64,000 nt of DNA from Albidovulum denitrificans (GCF_002973535.1 NZ_PVEP01000010.1:62001-126000); one strand, 5' to 3'; positions 48,011 through 59,600 are shown, counted from the first letter of the stretch. The notes: generated by a model not told the origin, from the sequence alone. Program-made: numbers and translations.

Positions 48011-48775
48011 ATGTTCGGGACCGATCCCATCCTTCTTCTGACGGCATGCGCCATCACGCTTTTTGCGGGGACCGTGAAGGGCGCGGTGGGCTTTGCGATG
48101 CCGATGATCATGATCTCCGGCCTTGCCTCGATCCTGCCCGCCGATCAGGCGCTGGCCGCGCTGATCGTGCCGACGCTGGTCACCAACCTCGCCCAGTCCT
48201 TTCGGCAGGGGGGGCGGGTCTTCTGGACCACGGTCGCGGAATACCGGCGGCTTCTGGTGTCGCTTTGCATCGTCATCGTGATCTCGGCGCAGTTCGTGCC
48301 GTATTTCCCGCAGGCGGCGCTGCTTCTGACGCTGGGCCTGCCCATCGTCGCCTTCGCGCTGAGCCAGCTTGCCGGGCGGCAATTGCGCTTTCCCGCCGAA
48401 AGCCGGGGCAAGGCCGAGGTGATCGCGGGCGTCGTTGGCGGCTTTTTCGGCGGTATCTCGGGCGTCTGGGGACCGCCGACCATCGCGCTTTTGCTGTCTC
48501 TGGACGCCGACAAGCGCGAAAGCCTGCGGGTGCAGGGGGTAGTCTATCTGATCGGCGCCGCGATCCTGACGGTTGCGCATCTGGCCTCGGGCGTGCTGAA
48601 CGCGCAGACGCTGCCCCTGTCGGTGCTTCTCTGCATTCCGGGGATGATCGGCCTCTGGATCGGGTTTTCGATCCACGACCGGCTGGATCAGGTGCGGTTC
48701 CGGCGCTGGACGCTGATCGTTCTGGTGTTTTCCGGGCTGAACCTGATCCGCCGCGCGGCGATGGCCTGGCTTTGA
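48011..48775 (+). CDS. TauE/SafE-type membrane transporter
   Basis: 254 residues, about 7-8 helices. Family features: FAGTVKGAVGFAMPMIMISG and VGGFFGGISGVWGPPTIALL, the two inverted-repeat signature regions. These proteins export sulfite, sulfoacetate or other organic anions. Substrate unknown. ATG 48011 divergent from mcd. Confidence 0.85.
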   Translation: MFGTDPILLLTACAITLFAGTVKGAVGFAMPMIMISGLASILPADQALAALIVPTLVTNLAQSFRQGGRVFWTTVAEYRRLLVSLCIVIVISAQFVPYFPQAALLLTLGLPIVAFALSQLAGRQLRFPAESRGKAEVIAGVVGGFFGGISGVWGPPTIALLLSLDADKRESLRVQGVVYLIGAAILTVAHLASGVLNAQTLPLSVLLCIPGMIGLWIGFSIHDRLDQVRFRRWTLIVLVFSGLNLIRRAAMAWL

Positions 48776-48849
48776 TCCGGGTGGATTGACCTTGCGCCCG
48801 GTCGCCCCGGATGCCTATGGTTCGGGCCAGAGGCAGATGAGGAACGGGC

Positions 48850-49725
48850 ATGTCTATCAAAACGGTCGGGATCGTCGGCGCGGGTCAGATGGGCAACGGG
48901 ATCGCCCATGTCTTTGCGCTGGCCGGGTATGACGTTGTGATGAGCGACATCAGCCAGGAGGCGCTCGACAAGGCCGTGGCTCTGATCGACAAGAACCTTG
49001 AGCGTCAGGTCAGCCGCGAGAAGATCTCTGCCGCCGAGAAGGCCGCCGCGCTGGGCCGGATCACGACCACGCTGAAGCTTTCGGACGTGGCGCAGACCGA
49101 TCTGGTGATCGAGGCCGCGACCGAACGCGAGACGGTCAAGCAGGCGATCTTCGAGGATCTGCTGCCGCATCTGAAGCCGGATACGATCCTGACCTCGAAC
49201 ACCTCCTCCATCTCCATCACCCGGCTCGCCTCGCGCACCGACCGGCCGGAAAAGTTCATGGGCTTCCACTTCATGAACCCGGTGCCGGTGATGCAGCTTG
49301 TCGAGCTGATCCGCGGCATCGCCACGGATGAACCGACCTACAAGGCGCTGGTCGAGGTGGTCGAGAAGATCGGCAAGACGGCGGCGAGTGCCGAGGATTT
49401 CCCGGCCTTCATCGTCAACCGCATCCTGATGCCGATGATCAATGAGGCGGTCTATACGCTTTACGAAGGCGTGGGCAACGTGAAGTCCATCGACGAGTCG
49501 CTGAAGCTGGGCGCCAATCACCCGATGGGGCCGCTGGAACTGGCCGATTTCATCGGGCTGGATACCTGCCTTGCGATCATGAACGTGCTGCATGAGGGGT
49601 TGGCCGACACCAAGTACCGCCCCTGTCCGCTGCTGACGAAATATGTCGAGGCCGGGTGGCTGGGTCGCAAGACCCAGCGCGGGTTCTACGATTATCGCGG
49701 CGAAACTCCGGTTCCGACACGCTGA
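48850..49725 (+). CDS. 3-hydroxybutyryl-CoA dehydrogenase
   Basis: 291 residues. NAD-binding VGIVGAGQMGNGIAHVFALA, TSNTSSISITRLA, and the catalytic His in MGFHFMNPVPVMQLVELIRG. The C-terminal domain includes HPMGPLELADFIGLDTCL. It interconverts acetoacetyl-CoA and 3-hydroxybutyryl-CoA. Position near mcd suits acetyl-CoA assimilation or butyrate metabolism. A hairpin overlaps the stop codon. Confidence 0.93.
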   Translation: MSIKTVGIVGAGQMGNGIAHVFALAGYDVVMSDISQEALDKAVALIDKNLERQVSREKISAAEKAAALGRITTTLKLSDVAQTDLVIEAATERETVKQAIFEDLLPHLKPDTILTSNTSSISITRLASRTDRPEKFMGFHFMNPVPVMQLVELIRGIATDEPTYKALVEVVEKIGKTAASAEDFPAFIVNRILMPMINEAVYTLYEGVGNVKSIDESLKLGANHPMGPLELADFIGLDTCLAIMNVLHEGLADTKYRPCPLLTKYVEAGWLGRKTQRGFYDYRGETPVPTR

Positions 49726-49744
49726 CCAGAGGCGTACTCTGGTC
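49724..49744 (+). terminator. Hairpin over the end of the hydroxybutyryl-CoA dehydrogenase gene
   Basis: GACCAGAG and CTCTGGTC (8-bp perfect arms, 5-nt loop) begin at the stop codon. No T-run follows, so it may be a weak or factor-dependent terminator between convergent genes. Confidence 0.4.
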
Positions 49745-49789
49745 GCGGAAGGCCTGGGCAACCCCTGCGTTTGTGGGCGTTGAGCGGGA

Positions 49790-50509
49790 TCACCGCGCTA
49801 TCTGGCGATAGGGGCAAATATCGTCGTCGAACGGCACATGGCGTTGCCGGAACACCGTTCCGTCGACAGGCTCCGGCCTGCTGATCCGATCCATTCGGAA
49901 ATGTCGAAAACCCTCGCGCGCGGGGTCCCATGCCACGAGATACCAGAGCGGCGGCAGGATCAGCAGGGCCTGTGGCTCGACGTTGCGGCTTGTTTGGTGC
50001 CCCTTGGCATCGCGATACTGAAATGTCAGGCGCCGTCGTTGAAGAAAAGCCGCTTCAAACGCAGGCAACAGGGCCGGGTCCATCTTTCCCATGTCCGAAA
50101 GATCCTGCAGTGGCGACAGTTGTCCGATGTGCAGGCAGTCCAGAAGCTTGCGCAGGTCCCTTACCTTGTCGGATGTGAGAGCCTTCTGGATCTTCGACAA
50201 CCCGGCATCCGCGAGGTCGGAAAAAGGCAGGTTCCCGGCCGCGCGCATCGCCGCGACGCTGATGATGAGCGCGAAGACCTCGACCACCGAAAGCCGCGCC
50301 GTTGTCTGCGATGCCTGCGGGGCAAGCCAAACACCGCCACCGCGACCGGGCTCCGAGTGAATGACATATCCCTGTTCGCGCAGTGTCGCTATGTCGCGCA
50401 GTATTGTCCGCCGCGAGGCGTCGACCTCGTGGGCAAGCGCATCTATCGTAGACGATCCCCTGCGGCGCAGGCTGCGCAGGATGGCGTCCTGCCGACTCTG
50501 AACTCTCAT
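49790..50509 (-). CDS. HTH/WYL-domain transcriptional regulator
   Basis: 239 residues. N-terminal DeoR-type HTH (RQDAILRSLRRRGSSTIDAL, ASRRTILRDIATL) and a C-terminal WYL-like domain (FQYRDAKGHQTSRNVEPQAL, PPLWYLVAWDPAREGFRHFR). Family members bind a ligand through the WYL domain and regulate a nearby gene. The divergent RidA-like gene and the imperfect palindrome between them are the obvious target. Confidence 0.88.
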   Translation of the reverse strand: MRVQSRQDAILRSLRRRGSSTIDALAHEVDASRRTILRDIATLREQGYVIHSEPGRGGGVWLAPQASQTTARLSVVEVFALIISVAAMRAAGNLPFSDLADAGLSKIQKALTSDKVRDLRKLLDCLHIGQLSPLQDLSDMGKMDPALLPAFEAAFLQRRRLTFQYRDAKGHQTSRNVEPQALLILPPLWYLVAWDPAREGFRHFRMDRISRPEPVDGTVFRQRHVPFDDDICPYRQIAR

Positions 50510-50528
50510 GCCGGAACGATAGCATCTA

Positions 50529-50549
50529 TGGTGTCAAGAAATGGCACCA
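50529..50549. promoter_or_regulatory. Imperfect palindrome between WYL regulator and RidA genes
   Basis: TGGTGTCA (50529-50536) and TGGCACCA (50542-50549) form arms with one mismatch around a 5-nt centre, 20 nt upstream of the regulator start. Candidate autoregulatory and target operator. Confidence 0.5.
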
Positions 50550-50596
50550 ATTCAGGTTACGTGCAGCGGGCAACAGTCGAAAAGGAGAATGAGACG

Positions 50597-50992
50597 ATGC
50601 AACGCACAGCCGTGAACCCATGGGACTGGTCTCTGAAACTGGGTTACAATCAGGCGGAGGTTATCGAGGGCGCCGCGCGCCAGTTGATATGCGCCGGTCA
50701 AACCGCCGTTGACGCTGAGGGCAACCCGCGACATCTCGGCGATATGCGTGGCCAAATTGCTTTGGCGCTCGACAATCTCGAAGCTGTTCTGACCAATGCC
50801 GACATGGGGCTTCGCAATGTCGTCAGGCTTGGGCTCTACACCACGGACGTTGACGAAGCGCTGAAGAACTTCGATCTGTTCGGCATGCGCTTCGGGCCGA
50901 TCCGGTGCGCCCCGCCTATGACCTTGCTTGGGGTGAGCTGCCTTGCGATCCCCGGACTGCTCTTCGAAATCGAGGCGACCGCGATGGGGTAA
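50597..50992 (+). CDS. RidA/YjgF/YER057c/UK114 family protein
   Basis: 131 residues from the ATG at 50597, after AAAGGAGAATG. It has LICAGQTAVDAEGNPRHLG and DMRGQIALALDNLEAVL of the chorismate-mutase-like fold, and ends FEIEATAM. The typical C-terminal Arg of active RidA imine deaminases (in R-x-x-V-E) is not seen; the region reads IRCAPPMTLLGVSCLA, so it may be another subgroup. Probably controlled by the divergent WYL regulator. Confidence 0.82.
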   Translation: MQRTAVNPWDWSLKLGYNQAEVIEGAARQLICAGQTAVDAEGNPRHLGDMRGQIALALDNLEAVLTNADMGLRNVVRLGLYTTDVDEALKNFDLFGMRFGPIRCAPPMTLLGVSCLAIPGLLFEIEATAMG

Positions 50993-51041
50993 GCCGATAG
51001 CGCCGTCCCCGGCGCCCGAGGGCGCGACCCTGAAATCGGCT
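50992..51041. terminator. Possible bidirectional hairpin between convergent genes
   Basis: AGCCGAT (50992-50998) and ATCGGCT (51035-51041) frame an inner GCGCC/GGCGC stem with a 4-nt loop at about 51012-51025. It lies between the stops of the RidA and acyltransferase genes. No T-tract, so evidence is only the pairing. Confidence 0.35.
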
Positions 51042-51900
51042 ACTTCCCGAGCGCCAGCGTCGTTTCGCGAAGCCAGGCGAGAAGGCCGCGGGTGTCGCCG
51101 CCCTTGGCGCGGATCGTTTCGGCCGGGATCGGGTCGCCGATGACCGGCGATTGCGGGCGGTTCAGGGCGCGGTAGATCTCGTGCAGCAAAAGGCCCTGCC
51201 GGAAGGTGGCAGAGATCTTGTCGGCGATGTGGTAAAGCCGCGTATTGGTGCCGGGGAAGAAGATCGGCAGCACCGTGGCGCCCGACCGGGTCACCATCTT
51301 CGCGGTGAAGGGGTTCCATTCCGGTTCGATCGCGGGGTCGAAATAGCCCTTGCTGGTCGCGACCTTGCCCGCCGGGAACAGGATGATGACGCCGCCCTCC
51401 TTCAGATGCTCCATGCAGATGTTGCGCATCTGAAGGCTTTGCTCGCGGGCGTTTTCCTCATGCGGGAAGGGGACCGGCAGCATGTGGTGTTCGATCTGCG
51501 GAATCCCGGTGAGGAGCGAGCGGGTGAGGATCTTGTAGTCGGTCCGCACGCGGCCGATCAGCTCGCCCATCACCAACCCGTCGACAAGGCCGTGCGGGTG
51601 GTTCGCCACCACGACAAGCGGGCCGGTGGCGGGGATGCGGGCGATCTGGTCCTCGGGCGTCGTGACGGCGATCCCCATCGTCTCAAGCACCTTGGTGAAG
51701 AAGATCTGGCCCTCGGGGACGCCGGTCTTTTCGAACTGCCGGATCAGCTTGAGAAGGGTATACTTGCCCGTCAGCCACTCGATCACGCGGATCGTGCCGG
51801 CCTTGGCCGGATTGCGGAAGGTGCCGGCATAGGACAGGTTGCGCATACGATAGGGCTGATAGTCAGGCCCCTCGTCAGTGCGCTGTCGGTCATGCTGCAA
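51040..51900 (-). CDS. Lysophospholipid acyltransferase family protein (PlsC-like)
   Basis: 286 residues. NHPHGLVDGLVMGEL is the H-x4-D acyltransferase motif; GGVIILFPAGKVATSKGYFD holds the FP-G motif, and TRSGATVLPIFFPG the proline motif. It would move an acyl chain to a lysolipid or related acceptor at the inner membrane. Substrate specificity unknown; ornithine-lipid-type acyltransferases are related. Confidence 0.85.
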   Translation of the reverse strand: MQHDRQRTDEGPDYQPYRMRNLSYAGTFRNPAKAGTIRVIEWLTGKYTLLKLIRQFEKTGVPEGQIFFTKVLETMGIAVTTPEDQIARIPATGPLVVVANHPHGLVDGLVMGELIGRVRTDYKILTRSLLTGIPQIEHHMLPVPFPHEENAREQSLQMRNICMEHLKEGGVIILFPAGKVATSKGYFDPAIEPEWNPFTAKMVTRSGATVLPIFFPGTNTRLYHIADKISATFRQGLLLHEIYRALNRPQSPVIGDPIPAETIRAKGGDTRGLLAWLRETTLALGK

Positions 51901-51932
51901 AATGGGACGGCCCCCTTCGGTCTAGAACCGGG

Positions 51933-52217
51933 TCAGTACTCCTCGCCGAAGCGATTGGCAACCAGCGCCTCAAGCGCGTCGGCAAGTTTCGCCGCGTCAT
52001 TGCCCGAGGTGCGGACGTCGATGGTTGTCCCCTTGGACGCGGCGAGCATCAGAAGGCCCATGATGGAATCGCCCGACACGTCCATGCCGTCGCGGCTGAC
52101 CTCGGCGCTGGCGTCATGCGCCTCGACCACCTCGACGAATTTGGCCGAGGCGCGGGCGTGAAGCCCCTTCTCGTTCACGATCCTGAAGGTGCGGGTGATG
52201 GCGGTCATCTCGTTCAT
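51933..52217 (-). CDS. ptsH: HPr family phosphocarrier protein
   Basis: 94 residues. EKGLHARASAKFV carries the phosphorylated His20, and VSGDSIMGLLML has Ser51 at the HprK target site. Part of the regulatory PTS of alphaproteobacteria, with no sugar permease in the cluster. Its start overlaps the EIIA stop by 4 nt. Confidence 0.93.
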   Translation of the reverse strand: MNEMTAITRTFRIVNEKGLHARASAKFVEVVEAHDASAEVSRDGMDVSGDSIMGLLMLAASKGTTIDVRTSGNDAAKLADALEALVANRFGEEY

Positions 52218-52615
52218 TGGGCGGCGTGTCCGGTGCCGATATAGCTGTTGATATACTTGCGCGCGGCGTCAAGCGCGTTGTCCGACGCCTCACCCACGCT
52301 CAGGTGGCGCGACTTGGCGAGTTTGATGAGCATCGGCAGGTTGGCGCCGTAAAGGATGCGCCGGTCCGAGGTGGAGCAGGCGCAAAGGCTGAGGTTCGAA
52401 GGGGAGCCGCCGAACATGTCGGTCACTACCACCACGCCTTCGCCTGTATCCACGGCATCGGCGGCGGCGCAGATCTCATGCTGCTTGGCGGCGCGGTCGT
52501 GATCTTCCTCGATGGCGATGGCGCGAATGCCTTCCTGACGGCCGACGACATGCTCGACCGCGGACAGGTATTCCCGCGCCAGACCACCATGTGCGACGAT
52601 CACGATCCCGATCAC
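52214..52615 (-). CDS. PTS EIIA component, mannose type
   Basis: 133 residues. [11 protein letters not shown] gives the phosphorylated His9; [13 protein letters not shown] is the family's second signature. There are no EIIB, C or D genes nearby, so it probably acts in signalling, taking phosphate from HPr. It overlaps rapZ and ptsH. Confidence 0.93.
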   Translation of the reverse strand: MIGIVIVAHGGLAREYLSAVEHVVGRQEGIRAIAIEEDHDRAAKQHEICAAADAVDTGEGVVVVTDMFGGSPSNLSLCACSTSDRRILYGANLPMLIKLAKSRHLSVGEASDNALDAARKYINSYIGTGHAAQ

Positions 52616-53523
52616 GCCTTGTCACCCTGTGCCATATCGGCGGCCCCTGCCGCCTTCCGTTCCAATTCCCGGTGCCTCTTAGACACCTGCCAACCAGCCT
52701 CCGCAAGGTATATGGCGATCTTTTCCGCCACGGCAACGGAGCGGTGTTGCCCGCCGGTGCAGCCGAAACCGATCGCGAGGTGGCTTTTGCCTTCGACCAC
52801 ATGGGCCGGAAGGACGAATAGCAGAAGATCGCGCACCTGGTTCAGAAACGGTGCGTAGCGCGGATCACTTTCCAGATAGCGGGCGACGCGGTCCGACCGT
52901 CCATCCAGCGGGCGCAGTTCCGCGTTCCAGTGTGGATTGGTCAGGAAGCGGCAATCGAACATCATGTCGAGTCCGCGCGGAACCCCGCGCTTGTAGGAAA
53001 ACGAATGGACCGAGACCGCCAGATGTGGCGTGCCGGAGGCGCCGAACCAGCGCCCGATCTCGGCCTTCAGGTCATGGGGCGACAGTTCGGATGTGTCGAT
53101 CAGCGCCTCGGCCCGCGCCCGGATCGGGGCCAGGAGGTCGATCTCGGCTGCAATGCCAAGGGCGGGGCTGTCATCGGGGGCAAGCGGGTGGCGGCGGCGG
53201 GTTTCGTTGTAGCGCCGGACAAGGACTTCGGGCCGGCAATCGAGATAGAGGACCTCGGGCGCTATTTCGGGCAGGCGGGTCAGCCGGTCGATCAGTTCGA
53301 TCAGCCCTGCGGCGGAGAAATCGCGGTTGCGCACGTCGATGCCAAGCGCGACGGGGCGCGACAGGGGCGGGCCGTCCAGCAGGCGGGGGATCAGGCTGAA
53401 GGGCAGGTTGTCGATGATCTCATAGCCCAGATCTTCAAGCGCGTGCAGCACGGTGGAGCGCCCGGCGCCCGAAGGGCCGGTCACCAGAAGAACGCGCTGT
53501 CCGCCTTGCCCCGTGTCAGTCAT
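52612..53523 (-). CDS. rapZ: RapZ/YvcJ family nucleotide-binding protein
   Basis: 303 residues. Walker [10 protein letters not shown] (16-24), then [45 protein letters not shown]-like text (here [20 protein letters not shown]), and the C-terminal [13 protein letters not shown]. In enterics RapZ is an RNA adaptor for glmZ control; in alphaproteobacteria it is encoded with HprK and the PTS. Overlaps both neighbours. Confidence 0.93.
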   Translation of the reverse strand: MTDTGQGGQRVLLVTGPSGAGRSTVLHALEDLGYEIIDNLPFSLIPRLLDGPPLSRPVALGIDVRNRDFSAAGLIELIDRLTRLPEIAPEVLYLDCRPEVLVRRYNETRRRHPLAPDDSPALGIAAEIDLLAPIRARAEALIDTSELSPHDLKAEIGRWFGASGTPHLAVSVHSFSYKRGVPRGLDMMFDCRFLTNPHWNAELRPLDGRSDRVARYLESDPRYAPFLNQVRDLLLFVLPAHVVEGKSHLAIGFGCTGGQHRSVAVAEKIAIYLAEAGWQVSKRHRELERKAAGAADMAQGDKA

Positions 53524-53954
53524 TCAGCGCGCCCCCCTTTCAGGTATTGCAGGATCGCGGCGGGGAAATGCGGGCCGGTGACGCCGTGCAGGACGGGCAG
53601 ATCGACGCCGAGAAGCGTGGTGCTGCGCCGGGGGGGCAGACGCTCCCCCTCGATCTCGTCCAGATCGACGGCCATGACGACGCGCGCGGCGCTGACCGTC
53701 CTGGCCCGCAGGATGCCCACCCCGCGCGCCTCGATCCGGCCGCGGATGGAGGTGGGGGCGGCGGCGATCAGGACGCCTTCACGCGCGGCCAGGGCGGTGC
53801 GGTCGTCGCTGACCAGATCGCAGCCAAGCGCCATGAGGTGCAGGGCCAGGCCGGATTTCCCGGTGCCGGATGCGCCAAGGATCAGCACGCCGCGCCCGCG
53901 AAACGCCACGCAGCCCGCATGGATTATGCGGGGGCGCGGCACCGTCATGGTCAC
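53520..53954 (-). CDS. hprK: HPr kinase, short alphaproteobacterial form
   Basis: 144 residues, about half the Firmicutes enzyme, lacking its N-terminal domain. Walker A GASGTGKS (27-34), then LVSDDRTAL and [20 protein letters not shown]. It phosphorylates HPr on the regulatory serine and couples the PTS state to ChvG/ChvI. Overlaps chvG and rapZ by 4 nt each. Confidence 0.92.
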   Translation of the reverse strand: MTMTVPRPRIIHAGCVAFRGRGVLILGASGTGKSGLALHLMALGCDLVSDDRTALAAREGVLIAAAPTSIRGRIEARGVGILRARTVSAARVVMAVDLDEIEGERLPPRRSTTLLGVDLPVLHGVTGPHFPAAILQYLKGGRAE

Positions 53955-55684
53955 AGCGGCAGACCGACGACGAAGCGCGCGCCGAGCGGGGCGGAGGTCA
54001 GGTCGGCCTCAAGCGGGCGGATGTTTTCAGCCCAGATCACACCGCCATGCGCCTCGACGATCTGCTTGGAGATTGCAAGGCCAAGGCCCGAGTGTTCGCC
54101 GAACTGGCCTTCGGGGCGTTCGGAATAGAAGCGCTTGAAGATCTTCTGAAGCGCCTGGTCGGGGATGCCCGGCCCGGTATCCTCGACCACGACCAGCACG
54201 CGGTTTTCCCGCTTGCGCAGCCAGACCCGGACCGCGTCGCCGTCCTGGCAGAAGGAAATGGCGTTGGTGATGAGGTTGACGAAGACCTGCGCCAGCCGTC
54301 CTTCAAGGCCGGTGATGACGATCGGTTCCGCCGGAAGGTCGGAAATGAAATCGACCCCTTTCGATTTCGCATCCTCGCCCAGATAGGCGGTCAGGTTGCC
54401 CAGCATCTTGACGAGGTTGAAGCTTTCTTCCTCTTCCTTCACCAGCTCGCTGTCGAGCCGCGAGGCGTTGGAAATGTCGCTGACCAGACGGTCGAGGCGG
54501 CGGACGTCATGGTCGATGACATCAAGCAGCTTGTCGCGCTGTTCTTCCTTCTTGACCATCCGAAGCGAGCCGACGGCGGAACGCAGCGAGGCAAGCGGGT
54601 TCTTGATCTCATGCGCGACATCGGCGGCGAACTGTTCGTTGGCCTCGATCCGCTCGTAAAGGGCCGAAACCATGCCGCGCATGGCGCCGGACAGGCGCCC
54701 GATCTCATCCGGGCGGGCGGTCAGGTCGGGGATGCGGACCCGGTTCGGGGACATCTTGCGGGCGTTCTTGTCGCGCCCGAGTTCCGCCGCGGCGGCAAGG
54801 TCCGAAAGCGGGTTGGCGATGGTGGAGGCCAAGACCAGAGACAGGCCGATGGAAACGATGATCGCGATCACGAACATCTGCAACACCTGCTCACGCTCTA
54901 CCCGGACAAGCTGGTCGATCTCTCCGGCGACCGAGGTCACGGCGGCGACGCCGACGACGGTGGTCCCCTGCCGGATCGGCGTCGCGACGGTAAAGATCGC
55001 CTCGCCCGTGGAATCGTGTCCGGTCCTGACCTGGGTCTGCCCGGCCAGCGCGCCGGCAACGAGGTCGCGCGCCATATCCTCGGTCGCGTGGAACGGATCG
55101 ACGGTGCTTTCGGGGGCCAGAAGGCTTGCGATGCTTTCCCAGACCTTGGCAAGCATGTCGGTGATGAGGGTGGAGCGGCGGTCGCGTTGCAGGCCCAGAA
55201 CCGTCTCCGGCTTCGGCCGGTCCATGCCGATGCTTGAGACGACAAGGCTTTCGGTCGGGTCGAAGATGAACAGTTCCGCCCCTTCGGGCAGTTCGATCCC
55301 CATCGCGGTGCGGATCGGGTCGATCCCGTCCGAGGTGGCAAGGTTCACCGGCCCCTCGGCGGGCAGCTGCGCCTCGAACACGTTGGCGATCAGCTGCGCC
55401 TCGGCCACAAGGCCGCTTTCGCGTTGCAAAACAAGGCTGTCGCGGAACGGGTTGAGGTAGAGCACGCCCGCGACAAGGACGATCATCGCCAGAAGGTTGA
55501 AGGTGATGATCTTGCGGGCCAGCGGCGAGCGGTTGAGAGAGATGAACCCCCGCTTTTCGCGCCCGGCCCGCAGTTCGGAATCGACAACGCCTTCGGCGGC
55601 CGTCCAGTCCTCACCGAGGACGACGTCCGCACGCCGGTTTCGCGATTTCTTGCCGCGCAAGTCGATTCCAGAGACCAAGGTCAT
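53951..55684 (-). CDS. chvG: ChvG-type sensor histidine kinase
   Basis: 577 residues: two membrane helices ([14 protein letters not shown] and [19 protein letters not shown]) flanking a periplasmic sensor domain, HAMP segment, His358 in [16 protein letters not shown], and the ATPase boxes ([32 protein letters not shown]). ChvG/ExoS senses acid or envelope state and controls ChvI. Overlaps chvI (ATGA). Confidence 0.93.
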   Translation of the reverse strand: MTLVSGIDLRGKKSRNRRADVVLGEDWTAAEGVVDSELRAGREKRGFISLNRSPLARKIITFNLLAMIVLVAGVLYLNPFRDSLVLQRESGLVAEAQLIANVFEAQLPAEGPVNLATSDGIDPIRTAMGIELPEGAELFIFDPTESLVVSSIGMDRPKPETVLGLQRDRRSTLITDMLAKVWESIASLLAPESTVDPFHATEDMARDLVAGALAGQTQVRTGHDSTGEAIFTVATPIRQGTTVVGVAAVTSVAGEIDQLVRVEREQVLQMFVIAIIVSIGLSLVLASTIANPLSDLAAAAELGRDKNARKMSPNRVRIPDLTARPDEIGRLSGAMRGMVSALYERIEANEQFAADVAHEIKNPLASLRSAVGSLRMVKKEEQRDKLLDVIDHDVRRLDRLVSDISNASRLDSELVKEEEESFNLVKMLGNLTAYLGEDAKSKGVDFISDLPAEPIVITGLEGRLAQVFVNLITNAISFCQDGDAVRVWLRKRENRVLVVVEDTGPGIPDQALQKIFKRFYSERPEGQFGEHSGLGLAISKQIVEAHGGVIWAENIRPLEADLTSAPLGARFVVGLPL

Positions 55685-56382
55685 TCTTCGTTATAACGAT
55701 ACCCGATACCATACAGCGTTTCGATTGCGGAGAAGTCGTCGTCAACCGTCCGCATCTTCTTGCGCAGACGTTTGATGTGGCTGTCAATGGTGCGGTCGTC
55801 AACATAGACCTGATCGTCATAGGCCACATCCATCAGCTGATCGCGGCTTTTCACGAAGCCGGGCCGCTGGGCCAGCGCCTGAAGCAGCAGGAATTCGGTG
55901 ACGGTCAGCGCCACGTCCTTGCCCTTCCAGGTGACCGAGTGGCGCAGCGGGTCCATGGTCAGCGACCCGCGCGTCATGATCTTGGTTTCCTCGGTCGTCG
56001 CGACCTCGCCGGTGGCGATGGCCTCCTGACGACGCAGGAGAGAGCGGATGCGTTCGACCAGAAGCCGTTGCGAAAAGGGCTTTTTCACATAGTCGTCGGC
56101 GCCCATGCGCAGGCCCAGAACCTCGTCGATCTCATCGTCCTTGGAGGTCAGGAAGATGACCGGCATCGAGGTTTTCTGGCGCAGGCGCTGAAGCAGTTCC
56201 ATGCCGTCCATGCGCGGCATCTTGATGTCCAGCACCGCCATGTCGGGCAGTTTCTTGTTGAAGGCGTCCAGCGCGGCCTGGCCGTCATTATAGGTCTCGA
56301 CGTCGTATCCCTCGGCCTCAAGCGTCATGGAAACGGACGTAAGAATGTTCCTGTCGTCATCGACAAGCGCGATCTTTGCCAT
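55681..56382 (-). CDS. chvI: ChvI-type response regulator
   Basis: 233 residues. Receiver domain with Asp52 in [32 protein letters not shown] and Lys in [11 protein letters not shown], then an OmpR-type winged helix ([37 protein letters not shown]). First gene of the chvI-chvG-hprK-rapZ-EIIA-ptsH operon and divergent from pckA. Confidence 0.95.
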   Translation of the reverse strand: MAKIALVDDDRNILTSVSMTLEAEGYDVETYNDGQAALDAFNKKLPDMAVLDIKMPRMDGMELLQRLRQKTSMPVIFLTSKDDEIDEVLGLRMGADDYVKKPFSQRLLVERIRSLLRRQEAIATGEVATTEETKIMTRGSLTMDPLRHSVTWKGKDVALTVTEFLLLQALAQRPGFVKSRDQLMDVAYDDQVYVDDRTIDSHIKRLRKKMRTVDDDFSAIETLYGIGYRYNEE

Positions 56383-56747
56383 TTGATTTTCCCTATTCTG
56401 CTCTCATTGTTCAATTTTTCGGTGCATTGTCCATTCATCGCGCACTCTGCGCAACGGATAAGTCAAAATCATGGCGTTCTGTCGAATCACTGCGGCGGAA
56501 AAACCCCAAAATATGACAATTCCGCCTTACTTGAGGGCATCGTTGCTGAAATCCGCCAGTCCGGCGGGTGTGGTTGCGCTAAACGGGGCTTGATGGCGCT
56601 AACGAAAAAATCCGTTCTATTCCAATCGACTAGCCGCGTGATATAGGGGGCCTATCTTCCCGTATCGGGGGAAGTCTGCGGCCACCGGTGTGGACGCATG
56701 TGCATCAACGCCAAGACAGACCGGCTGCCGGCATCAGGAGCGAGCAT
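56383..56747. other. Intergenic promoter region between chvI and pckA
   Basis: 365 bases, relatively AT-rich, carrying the divergent promoters. The clear element is the tandem GCGCTAA repeat at 56571-56605. No open frame with coding character or RNA gene was recognised. Confidence 0.6.
56571..56605 (+). promoter_or_regulatory. Tandem GCGCTAA sites upstream of pckA (LacI-type operator candidates)
   Basis: TGGTTGCGCTAAACG (56571-56585) and TGATGGCGCTAACGA (56591-56605) share GCGCTAA 20 bp apart. The second resembles the TGTTANCGNTAACA operator of CceR, the LacI-family carbon regulator of Rhodobacter that acts on gluconeogenic genes. Assignment is inference. Confidence 0.45.
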
Positions 56748-58346
<1,599 letters not shown>

Positions 58347-58375
58347 GGCGGGGCGCACCGAAACGGAACGGAACG

Positions 58376-58401
58376 GGCCGTCCTTCGGGGCGGCCTTTTT
58401 C
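58376..58401 (+). terminator. Rho-independent terminator of pckA
   Basis: GGCCGTCC and GGGCGGCC pair (one G-U) around a TTCG tetraloop, followed by TTTTTC. It begins 29 nt after the pckA stop. Confidence 0.85.
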
Positions 58402-58618
58402 TTGGGCGTAGGGCAGGGGGCGCGCAGCGGCGGGCCACGGTCCGGCGATCCGGCGTTCCTGCATCACGCTTTATGCCAGCCAAGCCAGTCCGACATGGAT
58501 GTCGCGCGGGACATCAGCCAATCGCCGGGCCTGGGGGTGGCCCGGCGATGCGCGGCGGCGCAAGCGCCGCTGTCTCGCGCGGGGTGCAGGTGTCGAAAAG
58601 CAGAAACTGCCCCATACG

Positions 58619-58645
58619 AAAAGGCCCGCCAGAGCGGCGGGCCTT
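58619..58645 (-). terminator. Rho-independent terminator of etfA
   Basis: AAGGCCCGCC (58621-58630) and GGCGGGCCTT (58636-58645) are perfect arms with a 5-nt loop. Read on the minus strand the stem ends in a TTTT run, 28 nt after the etfA stop. Confidence 0.85.
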
Positions 58646-58673
58646 CCCTCGTTCAATCGACCTGTCGGGGTGA

Positions 58674-59600
58674 TCAAAGCTTGTCGGTCAGTTCCGGGAC
58701 GACGGTGAAGAGGTCACCCACCAGGCCGTAATCGGCGACCTGGAAGATCGGCGCCTCTTCGTCCTTGTTGATGGCGACGATGACCTTGCTGTCCTTCATG
58801 CCCGCAAGGTGCTGGATCGCGCCCGAGATGCCGACCGCGACGTAAAGGTCCGGCGCCACGACCTTGCCGGTCTGGCCGACCTGCCAGTCGTTCGGGGCGA
58901 AGCCCGAGTCGACCGCCGCGCGCGACGCGCCCACCGCCGCGCCGAGCTTGTCGGCGAGCTTCTCGATCAGCGCGAAGTTCTCCTCGCTGCCGACGCCACG
59001 GCCGCCCGAGACCACGATCTTGGCCGAGGTCAGTTCCGGCCGGTCCGAGGCCGCGACCTTGTCCTCGACCCATTCCGACAGGCCGGGATTCGCCGCCGCC
59101 GACACCGTTTCGACCGGCGCGGAGCCACCGGCGCCCGCAGGCTCGAAGGTCGAGGTGCGGATCGACACGACCTTGACCGTGTCGCCCGATTTCACCGTCT
59201 GGATCGCGTTGCCGGCATAGATCGGGCGTTCGAACGTGTCGGCATCGACGACGCCCGAGACGTCCGAGATCACCATCACGTCGAGAAGCGCCGCCACGCG
59301 CGGCAGCACGTTCTTGGCGTCCGTCGTGGCCGGCGCGACGATATGGCTGTAATCGCCCGCGAGCGAGACGATCAGCGCCGCCGTCGGTTCGGCCAGGCGG
59401 TGCCCCAGCGAGGCATCCTCGGCCACCAGAACCTTCTTCACGCCGTCAAGCTTCGCCGCTTCCGCCGCAGCCTCCGCGGCCTTGGCCCCGGCGCACAGCA
59501 CCGTCACCTCGCCCAGCATCTTCGCCGCCGTCAGCGCCTTGGCCGTCGCATCGACCGAAAGCTGACCGTCGGTCACTTCTCCAAGCAGAAGAACAGCCAT
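58674..59600 (-). CDS. etfA: Electron transfer flavoprotein alpha subunit
   Basis: 308 residues. C-terminal FAD-binding pattern [14 protein letters not shown] and [20 protein letters not shown], followed by [16 protein letters not shown]. It takes electrons from acyl-CoA dehydrogenases and passes them to ETF-ubiquinone oxidoreductase. Its start overlaps the etfB stop by one base. Confidence 0.97.
   Translation of the reverse strand: MAVLLLGEVTDGQLSVDATAKALTAAKMLGEVTVLCAGAKAAEAAAEAAKLDGVKKVLVAEDASLGHRLAEPTAALIVSLAGDYSHIVAPATTDAKNVLPRVAALLDVMVISDVSGVVDADTFERPIYAGNAIQTVKSGDTVKVVSIRTSTFEPAGAGGSAPVETVSAAANPGLSEWVEDKVAASDRPELTSAKIVVSGGRGVGSEENFALIEKLADKLGAAVGASRAAVDSGFAPNDWQVGQTGKVVAPDLYVAVGISGAIQHLAGMKDSKVIVAINKDEEAPIFQVADYGLVGDLFTVVPELTDKL

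Larger units (their letters stand above)
58347..58673. other. Intergenic region between pckA and etfA
   Basis: 327 bases between convergent genes. It holds the pckA terminator (58376-58401) and the etfA terminator (58621-58645). The GC-rich stretch between them has open frames on both strands but no start with a ribosome site and no known product. Confidence 0.6.

Noticed and set aside
58402-58731. Small open frames between pckA and etfA
   Set aside because: They lie between and across two terminators, lack ribosome sites and overlap the end of etfA.
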